Shown here: positions 34,149 through 43,706 of the stretch, piece by piece | How positions within the stretch are numbered: the first letter of the stretch is position 1 | Layout of the letters: the number at the start of each line of letters is the position of its first letter | NCBI GenBank assembly: GCA_963825305.1 | Contig: CAWGTA010000017.1 | Coordinates: forward strand, 124,001-188,000 | Reading direction: 5' to 3' | DNA: 64,000 nucleotides | Origin: PSRJ01 sp963825305 | GTDB lineage: Bacteria; Acidobacteriota; Terriglobia; Bryobacterales; Bryobacteraceae | Program-made: the position numbers and the translations under genes | The notes under the pieces: model-generated | Seen by the model: only the letters and a program-made list of their open reading frames with translations | What the model was told of the DNA's origin: nothing | The model's database searches: none

Positions 34149-35907
34149 ATGAAACCCACAAGCAAGTGCTTCAGAGCGGTCAGGCTGATTCGGGTTGCGG
34201 CTTTGGCTATTCTGGCCACGCCAGTCTTTGCGCAGCACCACAAGGTGGCGGCCAGTCTGGAGACGCTCGATGAGGACTCGGTTGCCGACGTGATCGTACA
34301 GTACGCGAAAGTCCCTGATGAGCAGCATCATCAGAAGGTCCTGGCTCGCGGCGGCGTATTACATGAGGAACTGGGCATCATTAGGAGCGGCCACTATTCC
34401 ATTCCAGCCCGTGCGCTCCACGAGTTGGCCGACGATCCCGAAGTTCTCCATATTTCGCCGAATCATACAGTGCAATCCTTGGTGGACTCTGCCGAAACTG
34501 CCATCAATGCAAATATCGCCTTCTCCTACGGCTGGACCGGTGGCGGGATCGGAATTGCGATCATTGACAGCGGCATTTCCAATCATCCGGACCTCAAAGA
34601 CTCGAAAGGCAATCTTCGGGTCGTGTATAGCCAGGATTTCGTGGGCGGGGGAACGGACGACCACTATGGCCACGGACAGCACGTTGCAGGAATTGCTTCC
34701 GGCAACGGCCAAAGTTCCAGTGCCTCCAACGCGACCCTCACTTTCCGGGGTGTCGCCCCCAATGCCAACCTCATCAACCTTCGTGTCCTGGACCAAAACG
34801 GCATGGGAAGCGATAGCGGCGTAATTGCAGCGATTCAAAAGGCCATTCAGCTCAAGAAGCAGTACAACATTCGCGTCATTAATCTGTCACTGGGACGGCC
34901 GGTTTTCGAGAGCTATACCGTCGATCCGGTATGCCAGGCCGTGGAGCAGGCATGGAAAGCAGGCATCGTGGTGGTGGTAGCGGCAGGTAATCAAGGACGA
35001 AACAACTCGCTTGGCAACAACGGTTACTTCACTATTCAGGCGCCTGCCAACGATCCCTACGTGATCACTGTCGGCGCGATGAACACGAAGGGAACATTGT
35101 CACGCAGCGACGATGTCATTGCCAGCTACAGCTCTAAGGGGCCTACACCGATAGACCACATTGTCAAACCCGACCTCGTCGCACCTGGAAATCGAGTGGT
35201 TTCGCTGCTCGCCAGCACAGCCCAGTTGCAGAATCAATATCCGCTGAATGCGGTTCCCCTAACATCGTATGAAACGACAGGCAGCGGAGCCCTCGCCAAC
35301 GAGTATTACATTGAGAGTGGAACCAGCATGGCCGCGCCCATGGTGAGCGGGGCGGCAGCGCTTTTGCTCCAGCAGAATCCCAATTTGACTCCGGACCAAG
35401 TAAAGGCACGGTTGATGAAAACCGCCACGAAGACGTTCCCGCCTTTCAGTATCGCCACCGATCCTACAACAGGAACGACCTACACAAGCGAGTACGATAT
35501 TTTCACGGTCGGCGCAGGGTACGTGGATATCTGGGCCGCCCTGAACAGCTCGGACTACAGCAACCTCTCCGCGAGTTCTCCCACTGCGATCAAGCCTAAC
35601 GCGTATGGCAATATCTACGTTGTGAATACACCAATCGCCGTGGGCGGGAGCAGCGCCATGTGGGGATCTAGCGGGCATGTGGGGCTCCAGTGCAATATGG
35701 GGTTCGGCGGCGTGGGTAGACGGCAGCAGCGCCATGTGGGGGTCCAGCGCCATGTGGGGTAGCAGCGCCATGTGGGGCAGCAGTGCCATGTGGGGTAGCA
35801 GCGCCATGTGGGGCTCCAGCGCGATGTGGGGGTCCAGCGCGATGTGGGGGTCTTCAACCCAGGACGCCGCTGAATCCGTGGGGATCGCGATCTACGGCGA
35901 CAAATAG
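34149..35907 (+). CDS. Subtilisin-like S8 protease with Trp-rich C-terminal repeats, frameshifted
   Basis: Signal peptide (VAALAILATPVFAQ), an I9-like propeptide (about 30-115: VIVQYAKVPDEQHHQKVLARGG) and an S8 catalytic domain: Asp in GIAIIDSGIS near 140, His in GHGQHVAGIASG near 178, Asn in VVAAGNQG and Ser in ESGTSMAAPMVSGAAALL near 393. After a linker, the tail enters AMWGSS repeats. At 35673-35675 one extra G shifts the frame; the restored frame carries about ten W-G-S-S units and ends SVGIAIYGDK at 35907. The protein is secreted and about 585 residues long. The catalytic part is less GC-rich than neighbouring genes. Confidence 0.85.
35649..35850 (+). repeat. 18-bp tandem coding repeat (AGCAGCGCCATGTGGGGN)
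   Basis: About ten 18-bp units encode Ser-Ser-Ala-Met-Trp-Gly. Units vary at synonymous positions (AGCAGC/TCCAGC, GCC/GCG/GCA), so the peptide is kept while the DNA drifts. The third and fourth units are divergent, and a one-base shift lies in the second. Confidence 0.85.
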
Positions 35908-36024
35908 CAATGGGCAAAATCGAACAACGCTGAACTGCGCTGCCCGGCTAACGCCCGGTACTGGCTTCTGTGCGAGGCGCAAAGCCTGCTGCCCAACAGT
36001 TCTGGCGTGCTGTTACGCTAAGAG

Positions 36025-36927
36025 TTGCCGCGCAATCCGCTCTTGAAGCCCTACCTCGCACTGGCTGCGGTGTGCTTCTTCTGGGGGACTACCTACCTCG
36101 GGATTCGCATGGCGCTCGAATCGTTTCCGCCGCTGGTGCTGGTGTCTGCGCGGTTTCTGATTTCGGGTAGCATCCTTCTGATTTTCGCGGCGGCCCGTGG
36201 ACTGTATCTGCCGCGGAAACGGGAGCTGGCGTCCAATTGCTTAAGCGGTGTGCTGCTGCTGGGCGTCGGAAACAGTTGCCTGGTGTTTGCCGAACTGCTC
36301 ATTCCGAGCGGCATGGCAGGTCTGATCACCACCATTTCGCCGTTCTGGCTGGTGGGCGTGGAAGCGCTTCTGCCGGGCGGCGTCGGGCTGCACCTGCCGA
36401 CCATCGGCGGCATGACGGTGGGGCTTTTCGGAGCGTCCCTGCTGTTCACCAACGATCTGGCGGGCCATGCTATCGACAGCAAGGTGCTCGAAGGGTTTCT
36501 GATTCTACAGATCGGTATGGCGGCCTGGGGGTTCGGATCGATCTTCCAGCGGCGGCAGACGGGCAGCGCGCATCCGGTGGTCGCCGGGGGCGTGCAGCAA
36601 CTGGCTGCGGGGCTGATCCTGCTGCCGTTCGCGGCGGTCATTCCGGAGCATGCGATCCACTGGAGTGCGCGGGGTGTTACGGCATTGCTTTACCTGGTGT
36701 GCTTCGGCTCGATCGTGGGATATAGCGCTTACAACTATGCGCTCGAACACCTGCCGGTGGCGATTCTTTCCATCTATTCTTATTTCAATGCGGTGGTGGC
36801 GGTGGCGCTGGGTTGGCTGTTCTATCGTGAACCGTTTGGCGTGCGGCAGGCGGCGGCGATGGTGATCATTTTTGTGGGAGTGGCCGTGGTGAAGAGATTT
36901 GCGAAACCGGCAGAAAAACAAACCTGA
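36025..36927 (+). CDS. EamA/DMT-family exporter
   Basis: A protein of 300 residues with ten predicted membrane helices in two EamA repeats. The N-terminal helix has the family pattern LALAAVCFFWGTTYLGIRMALESFPPLVLVSARF; the second repeat contains LVCFGSIVGYSAYNYALEHLPVAILSIYSYFNAVVAVALGWLFYREPFG. Such proteins export amino acids or other metabolites. The start is a TTG at 36025; the first in-frame ATG (36109) would remove helix one. A GC hairpin plus T-run follows the gene. Confidence 0.85.
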   Translation: MPRNPLLKPYLALAAVCFFWGTTYLGIRMALESFPPLVLVSARFLISGSILLIFAAARGLYLPRKRELASNCLSGVLLLGVGNSCLVFAELLIPSGMAGLITTISPFWLVGVEALLPGGVGLHLPTIGGMTVGLFGASLLFTNDLAGHAIDSKVLEGFLILQIGMAAWGFGSIFQRRQTGSAHPVVAGGVQQLAAGLILLPFAAVIPEHAIHWSARGVTALLYLVCFGSIVGYSAYNYALEHLPVAILSIYSYFNAVVAVALGWLFYREPFGVRQAAAMVIIFVGVAVVKRFAKPAEKQT

Positions 36928-36957
36928 CACAGGCCGGGAGGCCTGTGGTACGTTTTT
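36928..36957 (+). terminator. Family B hairpin followed by a T-run
   Basis: CACAGGCC-GGGA-GGCCTGTG, then GTACG and TTTTT. This copy of the family B repeat directly follows the EamA stop and has the U-run that the others lack, so it could act as an intrinsic terminator. Confidence 0.5.
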
Positions 36958-36960
36958 CCG

Positions 36961-37554
36961 TTAGTGCCGGCCGACGACTTTGGCCGCCAGCGCGCCGCCC
37001 GCCATGCTGAGACAGGTGATGAAAATGAACAATTGCGCCATCAACATCGCGAGATCGGAGCGGCTGCTCAGGATCTTGAACATCTCCTGAACCCGCGGAT
37101 CTGCCATGTTCTTGAATTGCAATTGCACCACGTCGATTCCGCCGGAAGCATTCACCAGGAGCACCAGCGCGGTGAGCACCAAGGCGGTCAGGGCGAACAT
37201 CAGCACGCCGGTGATCCAGCCCATGCGCACGCCCACCAGCACGTTCAGAACGGATCCGGTGCGGCGGCGGTAGAAAAAGACCGCGAAATAACCGGCGGCC
37301 AGCCAGTTCAGGTATGGGAGAAAACTCAGGAACGTGGCGCCCACAGCCACCAGCGCGGCAATCCGCAGCGCGATGGGGTTGCGAAAGTTTAAGGGCGGTG
37401 CTTCGCGCCGGACCTGAATGATGGGCGGGGGGGCGATCTCAACGGGCCGCGCTTCGGGCTCTACCGCGCCGAATTCGCGCTGCGGCTTGCCACACTTGTG
37501 GCAGAAGAGAGCGTCAGGAGGCAGTTGCGCGCCACAGCTACAGGTTTCCGGCAT
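36961..37554 (-). CDS. Zinc-ribbon membrane protein
   Basis: A protein of 197 residues. Cys pairs CSCG and CHKCG at residues 5-22 form an N-terminal zinc ribbon. A Pro-rich linker leads to about four membrane helices (ALRIAALVAVGATFLSFLPYLNWLAAGYFAVFF, MGWITGVLMFALTALVLTALVLLV, LAMLMAQLFIFITCLSMAGGALAAKVV). This arrangement is frequent in Acidobacteriota and has no defined function. Confidence 0.8.
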   Translation of the reverse strand: MPETCSCGAQLPPDALFCHKCGKPQREFGAVEPEARPVEIAPPPIIQVRREAPPLNFRNPIALRIAALVAVGATFLSFLPYLNWLAAGYFAVFFYRRRTGSVLNVLVGVRMGWITGVLMFALTALVLTALVLLVNASGGIDVVQLQFKNMADPRVQEMFKILSSRSDLAMLMAQLFIFITCLSMAGGALAAKVVGRH

Positions 37555-37602
37555 GGGTCACTGACCTCAGTGTGACGCACGTACGGAGTGGAAGCAACCT
37601 GA

Positions 37603-38580
37603 CTACCGGAAGCGCACCTTCACGTCGGGCCGGTTATCCAAATGCGTGGTCTCGATGAAGCGGACCGTAGCGGGTGACGAAGTCATGACCACAGTTTGGG
37701 TATGGGCTCCGTCGCTCGAGAAGCGGACGCCGCGCAGAAGATTGCCGTCGGTAACGCCGCACGCCGCAAAAATCAGATTGCGCCCCGGCGCCAATTCGTT
37801 GGTCGTGTAGATCTTGCAGACATCGCGGATGCCCATCTGCTGCATGCGCTCCTTCTGGGCATCGTCCTTGATAACCAGCCGCGCCAGAATCTCGCCGTTC
37901 AGGCAGTGCAGGGCGGCGGCGGTCAGAACGCCTTCCGGAGCGCCGCCCGATCCCATGACGGCGTGCACCCCGGTGCCGGCCACGGCTGCGGCAATACCGG
38001 CGGAGAGGTCGCCATCAGAAATCAAACGAATGCGGGCGCCGGCCTCGCGAATCTCGCCGATCAATTTCTCGTGCCGGGGACGGTCGAGCACCACTACTAC
38101 CAAGTCGTCCACTCCGCGCTGCAGCCGGCGGGCGATGGCTTTCAGGTTTTGCTTGACGGGTGCCTCCAGGTCCACGGCCCCTTTGCAGGCAGGGCCCACA
38201 ATGATCTTTTCCATGTAGCAATCCGGCGCGTGCAGCAGGCCGCCGTGCTCGGAAGCAGCGAGCACCGTGATGGCGCCGGCACCGCCCGTGGAGCAAAGGT
38301 TCGTGCCCTCCAATGGATCGACCGCAATATCCACGCTGATCGGCGTCCCGTTGTTATTAGCTGCGCCGACCTTTTCGCCGATGTAGAGCATGGGAGCACT
38401 GTCGCGCTCGCCCTCGCCGATCACGATGGTTCCGTTGATCGGAATAGTGTCCAGGCAGCGTCGCATGGCCTCCACGGCCGCCTGGTCCGATATGTGCGGA
38501 TCGCCCATCCCCATCGTGCGTGCGGAGGCGATGGCGGCGTCTTCCACGACGCGCAGCATTTCGAGCGACAGGTCTAACAT
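37603..38580 (-). CDS. glpX: Class II fructose-1,6-bisphosphatase (GlpX)
   Basis: A protein of 325 residues. GlpX signatures are GTIVIGEGERDSAPMLYIGEKVG, the metal-binding DPLEGTNLCSTGGAGA, and the glycine-rich GTGVHAVMGSGGAPEGVLTAAAL. It hydrolyses fructose-1,6-bisphosphate in gluconeogenesis. It is divergent from the hydroxyacid dehydrogenase gene with only 17 bases between starts, so their promoters must overlap the opposite coding regions. Confidence 0.95.
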   Translation of the reverse strand: MLDLSLEMLRVVEDAAIASARTMGMGDPHISDQAAVEAMRRCLDTIPINGTIVIGEGERDSAPMLYIGEKVGAANNNGTPISVDIAVDPLEGTNLCSTGGAGAITVLAASEHGGLLHAPDCYMEKIIVGPACKGAVDLEAPVKQNLKAIARRLQRGVDDLVVVVLDRPRHEKLIGEIREAGARIRLISDGDLSAGIAAAVAGTGVHAVMGSGGAPEGVLTAAALHCLNGEILARLVIKDDAQKERMQQMGIRDVCKIYTTNELAPGRNLIFAACGVTDGNLLRGVRFSSDGAHTQTVVMTSSPATVRFIETTHLDNRPDVKVRFR

Positions 38581-38597
38581 GTGGTAGCTTTCTCCTC

Positions 38598-39569
38598 ATG
38601 GATCATGACACAGTTTTGGTGCTGGCTAAGCCGACCGAGCCGCAACTGGCCAAGCTCGCGGAGCTGCCTCCGGAGACCAGCATCGCCGTGGGAACCACGC
38701 CCGAAGCGTTTGAGCGGACGGCCGACGACGCTACCGTGATTTTCAGCTGGGGGTTCTCCCGCGATCTGCTCCGGCAGGTGGTGGGCATGTCCCCACGGGT
38801 TCGTTGGGTGCACACCCGCAGCGCCGGCCTGGACACCTTGTTGAGTCCGGAGCTGGTCGAGAGCCCCGCGGTGCTTACCAATGGCACCGGCGTGTTCAGC
38901 CAGGCTCTGGGCGAGTGGGTGGTGAGCGCCATCCTGTATTTCGCCAAGGACCTGCGCAGGCTGGTCCAGAGCCAGATGGCCGGGCGGTGGGACCCTTTCG
39001 ATGTGGCGCCGATTTCCGGACACACCGTGGGAATCGTGGGCTACGGGGATATCGGACGCGCCGTGGCAACACGCGCTCGTGCCTTGGGAATGCGTGTACT
39101 GGGAATGACGCGCCGCGGTCCGCTGCTCTACAGTATGGATCCGCTGGTGAGCGAGATTTTCGGGCCGGCCGACCGCATCCGCATGATCGAGCAATGCGAC
39201 TACGTGGTGGTGACGGCGCCCCTGACCGCCGAAACCCGCGGCATGATCGGAGAGGCGGAATTCGCCGCCATGAAGCCGGAGGCGGTGATCATCAACGTCG
39301 GCCGCGGTCCCGTGATTCAGGAATCGGCCATGATCCGGGCGCTCACCGAGAAGCGCATCAAGGGCGCTGCGCTGGACGTATTCGACCATGAGCCTCTGCC
39401 TCAATCGCACCCATTTTATCTCCTGGAGAATGTTCTGCTTTCGCCGCACTGCGCCGACCATACGCCAGATTGGCTGGACGCGGCCATGCGCTTCTTCCTG
39501 GACAATTTTGAGCGATACCGCAAAGGCGAGCCGCTGTTGAATGTGGTGGACAAGCAATTGGGGTATTGA
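38598..39569 (+). CDS. D-2-hydroxyacid dehydrogenase
   Basis: A protein of 323 residues. The NAD site is VGIVGYGDIGRAVATRARALGM. The catalytic triad is visible as Arg in NVGRGPVIQES, Glu in DVFDHEPLP and His in LSPHCADHTPDW. The family includes glyoxylate/hydroxypyruvate and phosphoglycerate dehydrogenases; there is no ACT domain, so it is not a full SerA. The ATG at 38598 gives a normal length. Substrate not predictable. Confidence 0.9.
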   Translation: MDHDTVLVLAKPTEPQLAKLAELPPETSIAVGTTPEAFERTADDATVIFSWGFSRDLLRQVVGMSPRVRWVHTRSAGLDTLLSPELVESPAVLTNGTGVFSQALGEWVVSAILYFAKDLRRLVQSQMAGRWDPFDVAPISGHTVGIVGYGDIGRAVATRARALGMRVLGMTRRGPLLYSMDPLVSEIFGPADRIRMIEQCDYVVVTAPLTAETRGMIGEAEFAAMKPEAVIINVGRGPVIQESAMIRALTEKRIKGAALDVFDHEPLPQSHPFYLLENVLLSPHCADHTPDWLDAAMRFFLDNFERYRKGEPLLNVVDKQLGY

Positions 39570-39579
39570 GCGGAGGCCC

Positions 39580-39605
39580 CTGCCGGCGACAAAGATCGCC
39601 AGCGC
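39580..39605. repeat. Palindromic repeat, family C
   Basis: GGCGA-CAAAGA-TCGCC between the convergent hydroxyacid-dehydrogenase and MoeB/ThiF genes, preceded by CTGCC; the same core as at 267-292. Confidence 0.5.
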
Positions 39606-40627
39606 TACTGCCCCACGTAGCGCGCGTACAGGCTGCGAGCGACGCCGGGATCGCCAGTGCCTTTGATGATGGCCCGGCCGTCGGGAAATATCGTCATCTC
39701 GTAAGGCGCAGTAAGGAATCGCAGGGCGAATTCGTTGGCGCGCACCTCTCCCAGCCTTTCGAGCCGGCCCTTTAACTCCGCCAGGTCGATGTGCGTGACG
39801 CATTCGTGGATCTGTACGGCGTTTCTCCCGCAGAGAGTGACGGGTTCGCGGCGGGATTCGTCCAGGTAGGGGAACTCGCCGCGCGCGCAGGTGGGGCAGT
39901 CGGGATCGCGCGGCGGCGCGTCGGTCTGCCGCGTCCCGCCCTGCCAGAGGTCTACGCGCGTGATGCGGGCCTCGACCAGATCGGCGCGCCCGCACAGGAT
40001 TTTCAGGGCGTCCGCCACCTGGTAGGAAGCCACCAGGGAAGCGATCACGTTGAGCACTCCCGCGGTTTCGCAGGTGGGTTGAATTCCCTGCGGGGGCTCC
40101 GGGTAGACGCAGCGCAGGCAGGCGGTGGTTCGGGGAATCACCGGCATGGCCAGGCCGTAGCTGCCCACGGCGGCACCGTAGATCCAGGGAATGCTTCGGC
40201 TGATGGCGAAATCGTTAATCAGGTAGCGGGTGGCGAAATTGTCGGTGCCATCCAGAATCAGGCCGGCGCCGGACAACAACTCGGCGGCATTGGAAGCAGT
40301 CAGGTCGGCGACCACGCCGCGCACGCACACCGAGGAGTTGATGCCTCGCATGCGGCGCTCGGCCGCCACCGCTTTCGGTAACGCTTGGATGGCATCGGAT
40401 TCCTCGAAGAGCCACTGACGCTGCAGGTTGCTGGCTTCCACGTAGTCGCGGTCGATGATGGTGATGCGGCCGACTCCCGCGCGCGCCAGGGCCGCGGCAT
40501 GGAAGCTGCCCAGGGCGCCGCACCCGACGATGGCGGCGTTGGCGCGCATCAACTGCTCTTGACCGTGCTCGCCGATGCCAGGGAATAAAATCTGCCGGGA
40601 GTAGCGCTCGCGGTCTGCCGCGTCCAT
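39605..40627 (-). CDS. MoeB/ThiF-family adenylyltransferase
   Basis: A 340-residue E1-like enzyme. ATP site AAIVGCGALGSFHAAALARAGVGRITIIDRDYVEASNLQRQ; two zinc Cys pairs, CLRCVYPEPP and CPTCARG; active-site Cys probably in QPTCETAGVLN. It activates the C-terminal Gly of a sulfur carrier (MoaD/ThiS type) by adenylation. A C-terminal extension of about 85 residues (ALRFLTAPYEMTIFPDGRAIIKGTGDP) resembles the small domain found in many bacterial MoeB/ThiF proteins. No sulfur-carrier gene is adjacent. Confidence 0.9.
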   Translation of the reverse strand: MDAADRERYSRQILFPGIGEHGQEQLMRANAAIVGCGALGSFHAAALARAGVGRITIIDRDYVEASNLQRQWLFEESDAIQALPKAVAAERRMRGINSSVCVRGVVADLTASNAAELLSGAGLILDGTDNFATRYLINDFAISRSIPWIYGAAVGSYGLAMPVIPRTTACLRCVYPEPPQGIQPTCETAGVLNVIASLVASYQVADALKILCGRADLVEARITRVDLWQGGTRQTDAPPRDPDCPTCARGEFPYLDESRREPVTLCGRNAVQIHECVTHIDLAELKGRLERLGEVRANEFALRFLTAPYEMTIFPDGRAIIKGTGDPGVARSLYARYVGQ

Positions 40628-40714
40628 GCAATCCGATGGTAGCAGGTCAACGATTCTCGAACCCTACGTTCCGGCCGATAAGAAATTGTGGTGGCACGCG
40701 AGACAACTTCGATC

Positions 40715-41572
40715 ATGAGTGAATACCCCGTAGCTCATCAGCTTTGCAACTTGCCTTTGGTCCGGCCAATATCGGCGCGGATCCGGCGGGAGTTAGATTC
40801 CTCCAGCGAATTCGGGACATTAATACAACTCTTCTCACTCGATCCGGCCATCGCCGCGGAACTATTGGTGGCCGCCAACTCGCCGTCGTATGGGTTTGCT
40901 TCTCGAATCTACACGGTGGAAGAAGCCGTCCGGATCCTGGGATCGGAACACGCCAAACGGCTGGTCCACGCCATTGTGAATGCAACGCAGGCGGCAGATG
41001 GCCGCAGCGACTCGTTGCTACAGACCTGCTGGGTTCACAGCCTGGCATGTGCGTCTTTGGCCGGCGAGATGGCGCTGTTCTTCGGAGTCCCGGAAGACCG
41101 CGCATATGCGATTGGATTGATGCACGATATCGGCCGCCTTGGCTTGTTATCCGCTTTTCCGGACCAATACCTGGAGGTGATGGCACACCGCTACGCCACG
41201 CTGCCTGAATTTCTGATTGCGGAAGAACGCGCCGTGGGAATGAATCACGCCAAGGCCGGCCAATCGTTAACGCGAACCTGGGGGCTGCCGGAAGATTTCT
41301 CCGTGGCCGCGTGCGAGCACCACGACCTGTGCGCTGACGAAAACGGTCCCGTCTCCGCGCTTGTAAGGCTCGCCTGCCGTCTGGCTCACGCCAGCGGTTT
41401 CCCGGCCGAGCCCTGCGATCAGCCCAGCCTATCGGAATCAGAGCCGGGCTTTGAGACCCCGCTCCATCAGGTCTTGAACGAAGTGCAGACCAGCAGCCTG
41501 GCAAAGCTGTGGGAACGCATCGATCCGTTTTGGCACGCCATGGAGTTCGCTCCCCAAGCAAAACGACGGTAG
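40715..41572 (+). CDS. HDOD-domain signalling protein
   Basis: A protein of 285 residues. The HDOD domain (metal-independent relative of HD phosphohydrolases) covers about residues 15-200: LIQLFSLDPAIAAELLVAANSPSYG, IYTVEEAVRILGSEHAKRLVHAIV, WVHSLACASLAGEMALFF, AYAIGLMHDIGRLGLL. The His-Asp pair in MHDIGRLG is kept. Such proteins act in signalling networks with two-component systems. Start is ambiguous: ATG 40715 or GTG at 40688. Confidence 0.87.
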   Translation: MSEYPVAHQLCNLPLVRPISARIRRELDSSSEFGTLIQLFSLDPAIAAELLVAANSPSYGFASRIYTVEEAVRILGSEHAKRLVHAIVNATQAADGRSDSLLQTCWVHSLACASLAGEMALFFGVPEDRAYAIGLMHDIGRLGLLSAFPDQYLEVMAHRYATLPEFLIAEERAVGMNHAKAGQSLTRTWGLPEDFSVAACEHHDLCADENGPVSALVRLACRLAHASGFPAEPCDQPSLSESEPGFETPLHQVLNEVQTSSLAKLWERIDPFWHAMEFAPQAKRR

Positions 41573-41579
41573 TCCTTTA

Positions 41580-41642
41580 ACCGCTCCCTTTGGTCACGGC
41601 TCAGTAACGCGCCTTTACAGAGCCGTGACCAAAGGGAGCGGT
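41580..41642. repeat. Palindromic repeat, family A, complete copy
   Basis: A perfect 23-bp inverted repeat: the left arm (41580-41602, ACCGCTCCCTTTGGTCACGG + CTC) and right arm (41620-41642) are exact reverse complements around a 17-base loop AGTAACGCGCCTTTACA. This is the reference copy of the family in the window. Confidence 0.85.
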
Positions 41643-41699
41643 CGACCAATCGCAACGAAAAGAGCGCCTCGTCGGAAATATAGTACGATACGGTTTCCT

Positions 41700-43706
41700 G
41701 TGCTGACAGCTGCGCCATCCAAGGAACTTCCCGCCAATGCCTATACGCCGCTTCCGCCGGGAACGGTGTATCAGCCTACCGTGCCCGCCGCCGCGAACCT
41801 ACCCGAACTCACGCCTCGCTCGGTGGGCTGGGGTATTCTGCTCTGCGTCATTTTCACGATTGCGTCCGCTTATTCCGGCTTGAAGGTGGGCCAGGTAATG
41901 GAGGCCGCGATACCCATCTCGATCCTCGCCATCGGGCTGGCGCGGCTTTACCCGCGCCGCTCCTCAGTCCTGGAGAACGTGATCATCACCGGGATCGGCG
42001 GCCTCGCGGGTTCTATCGTCGCCGGCGCGATTTTCACTCTGCCGGCCCTCTATATTCTCAAGCTCGACCCGCATCCCGTCCAGACCATCTTCATCTGCCT
42101 GGCGGGCGGCTGCCTGGGCGTCTTCTTCCTCATTCCGCTGCGCCGCTACTTCGTGCGCGAGATGCACGGCCGCCTTCCCTATCCGGAAGCTACGGCCATC
42201 ACCGAGGTCCTGGTCACGGGAGAGAAGGGCGGCTCCCAGGCGAAACTGCTGCTGCAGGCGACGGCCATCGCCGGCATCTACGATTTTTTCGCCACCACCT
42301 TTCATGTGTGGAAGGAGTTTGTGGATTTTCAGTTTCTGCCCGCTGTTCACGCGCTGTCGGACCGGGCCAAGGTCGTCTTCAACTTCGACGCCATCAGCTT
42401 TATCCTCGGCCTGGGTTATGTGATGGGCCTGCGCAGTTCGTTGATCCTGTGCGCCGGGGGCGTGCTCTCGAATTTTGTGCTGGTGCCGCTGGTGTGGATG
42501 ATCGGCAGCCATACCGTCGGGTTGGTCTACCCCGGCACCACGCCCATCGCGCAGATGGAAGCGGGCCAGATCTTCCGCGGCTACGTGCGCTTTGTGGGCG
42601 TGGGCGCTATCGCCACGGCGGGAATCTTCGGCATTCTCAAGTCTATGCGCATCGTCGCCGGGTCTTTCGGGGTGGCCCTGCACGCGTTTCGCCGGGGGGC
42701 CGCACTTTCGGACGAGCGCACCGACCGCGACATTTCCGTCATGGCGATGCTGCTGGGCGTGATCGTGAGCGCCATTGCCGTTGGCATCTTTTTGGGGAAT
42801 CTGTCCAGCGCGATCGCCGGGGTTCTGATCGGCCTGCTCCTCACCCTGGTATTTTCGTTCTTCTTCACTTCCGTCGCCGCCAACGCCATCGCTACCACGG
42901 CGCGCAATCCCGTTTCCGGAATGACCATGCTGACCATCATCATCTCTTCGGTGGTGCTATTAAACTTTGGGGTCTCGGGCACCACCGGGATGTTCTTCGT
43001 AATGGCCATCGCGGGCATGGTCTGTACGGCTCTGTCGGTCTCCGGACAAGCCATAACGGATTTCAAAACCGGCTACTGGCTGGGCTCCACGCCGGCGGCG
43101 CAGGAGAAAGTCAAATTTCTGGGCGTGATCGCCGCATCGGTGGCGGTTGGACTGACCATCGTGATGCTGGCGCACACGTTTCAGTTCGGCGAAGCGGCCC
43201 CCGGCGATACGCGCGTGGTGCTGGCTTCCCCGCAGGCCTCGATCATGAAAGCCCTGGTGGAAGGATTCATGAGCCGCCAGCCGGTGGCATATATTCTCTT
43301 CGGCGCAGGCGCGGCCATCGCCGTGGTCATGGAGATGCTGGGCGTGCCGGCGCTGATCTTTGCGCTCGGTATGTACCTGCCGCTCGAGCTTAACAGTCCG
43401 GCCCTGGTAGGTGGTTTCCTCGCCCACTTCCTTGGGAAGCGGTCCGAGAAATTAGGTGGCGCGCGCGGAGCTTCCGTGCGGGAGCGCGGCGTGGTGATCG
43501 CCTCGGGGCTGATGGCGGGCGGTGCTCTGGGCGGGGTAATCGGCGCCGCATGCCGCCTCATCCCCAACTTCAAAGAAGACTGGATCAAGACGCCGTTCTA
43601 CGACCATGAGATGATTTCGCAGTCGGTTTCGGCAGCGTTATTCGTGGGCCTCTGCGCGTATCTCTGGCGGGCATCGACCCATCATAAGGAGGAAGCAGAG
43701 CCATGA
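41700..43706 (+). CDS. OPT-family oligopeptide transporter
   Basis: A protein of 668 residues with about 15 membrane helices. Typical OPT segments are LTPRSVGWGILLCVIFTIASAYSGLKVGQVMEAAIP, GRLPYPEATAITEVLVTGEKGGSQ, ITDFKTGYWLGSTPAAQE and the C-terminal ALGMYLPLELNSPALVGGF. The family takes up small peptides or metal chelates with protons. I chose GTG 41700 because the upstream 25 codons lie in the family A repeat. The stop overlaps the next gene by four bases (ATGA). Confidence 0.88.
   Translation: MLTAAPSKELPANAYTPLPPGTVYQPTVPAAANLPELTPRSVGWGILLCVIFTIASAYSGLKVGQVMEAAIPISILAIGLARLYPRRSSVLENVIITGIGGLAGSIVAGAIFTLPALYILKLDPHPVQTIFICLAGGCLGVFFLIPLRRYFVREMHGRLPYPEATAITEVLVTGEKGGSQAKLLLQATAIAGIYDFFATTFHVWKEFVDFQFLPAVHALSDRAKVVFNFDAISFILGLGYVMGLRSSLILCAGGVLSNFVLVPLVWMIGSHTVGLVYPGTTPIAQMEAGQIFRGYVRFVGVGAIATAGIFGILKSMRIVAGSFGVALHAFRRGAALSDERTDRDISVMAMLLGVIVSAIAVGIFLGNLSSAIAGVLIGLLLTLVFSFFFTSVAANAIATTARNPVSGMTMLTIIISSVVLLNFGVSGTTGMFFVMAIAGMVCTALSVSGQAITDFKTGYWLGSTPAAQEKVKFLGVIAASVAVGLTIVMLAHTFQFGEAAPGDTRVVLASPQASIMKALVEGFMSRQPVAYILFGAGAAIAVVMEMLGVPALIFALGMYLPLELNSPALVGGFLAHFLGKRSEKLGGARGASVRERGVVIASGLMAGGALGGVIGAACRLIPNFKEDWIKTPFYDHEMISQSVSAALFVGLCAYLWRASTHHKEEAEP

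Noticed and set aside
35649..35850. 18-bp tandem units considered as a CRISPR-like array
   Set aside because: There are no spacers, the units are contiguous, multiples of three and code for SSAMWG within the protease.
38574..39995. Minus-strand frame over the hydroxyacid dehydrogenase
   Set aside because: Antisense to a gene with intact catalytic residues; composition is not protein-like.
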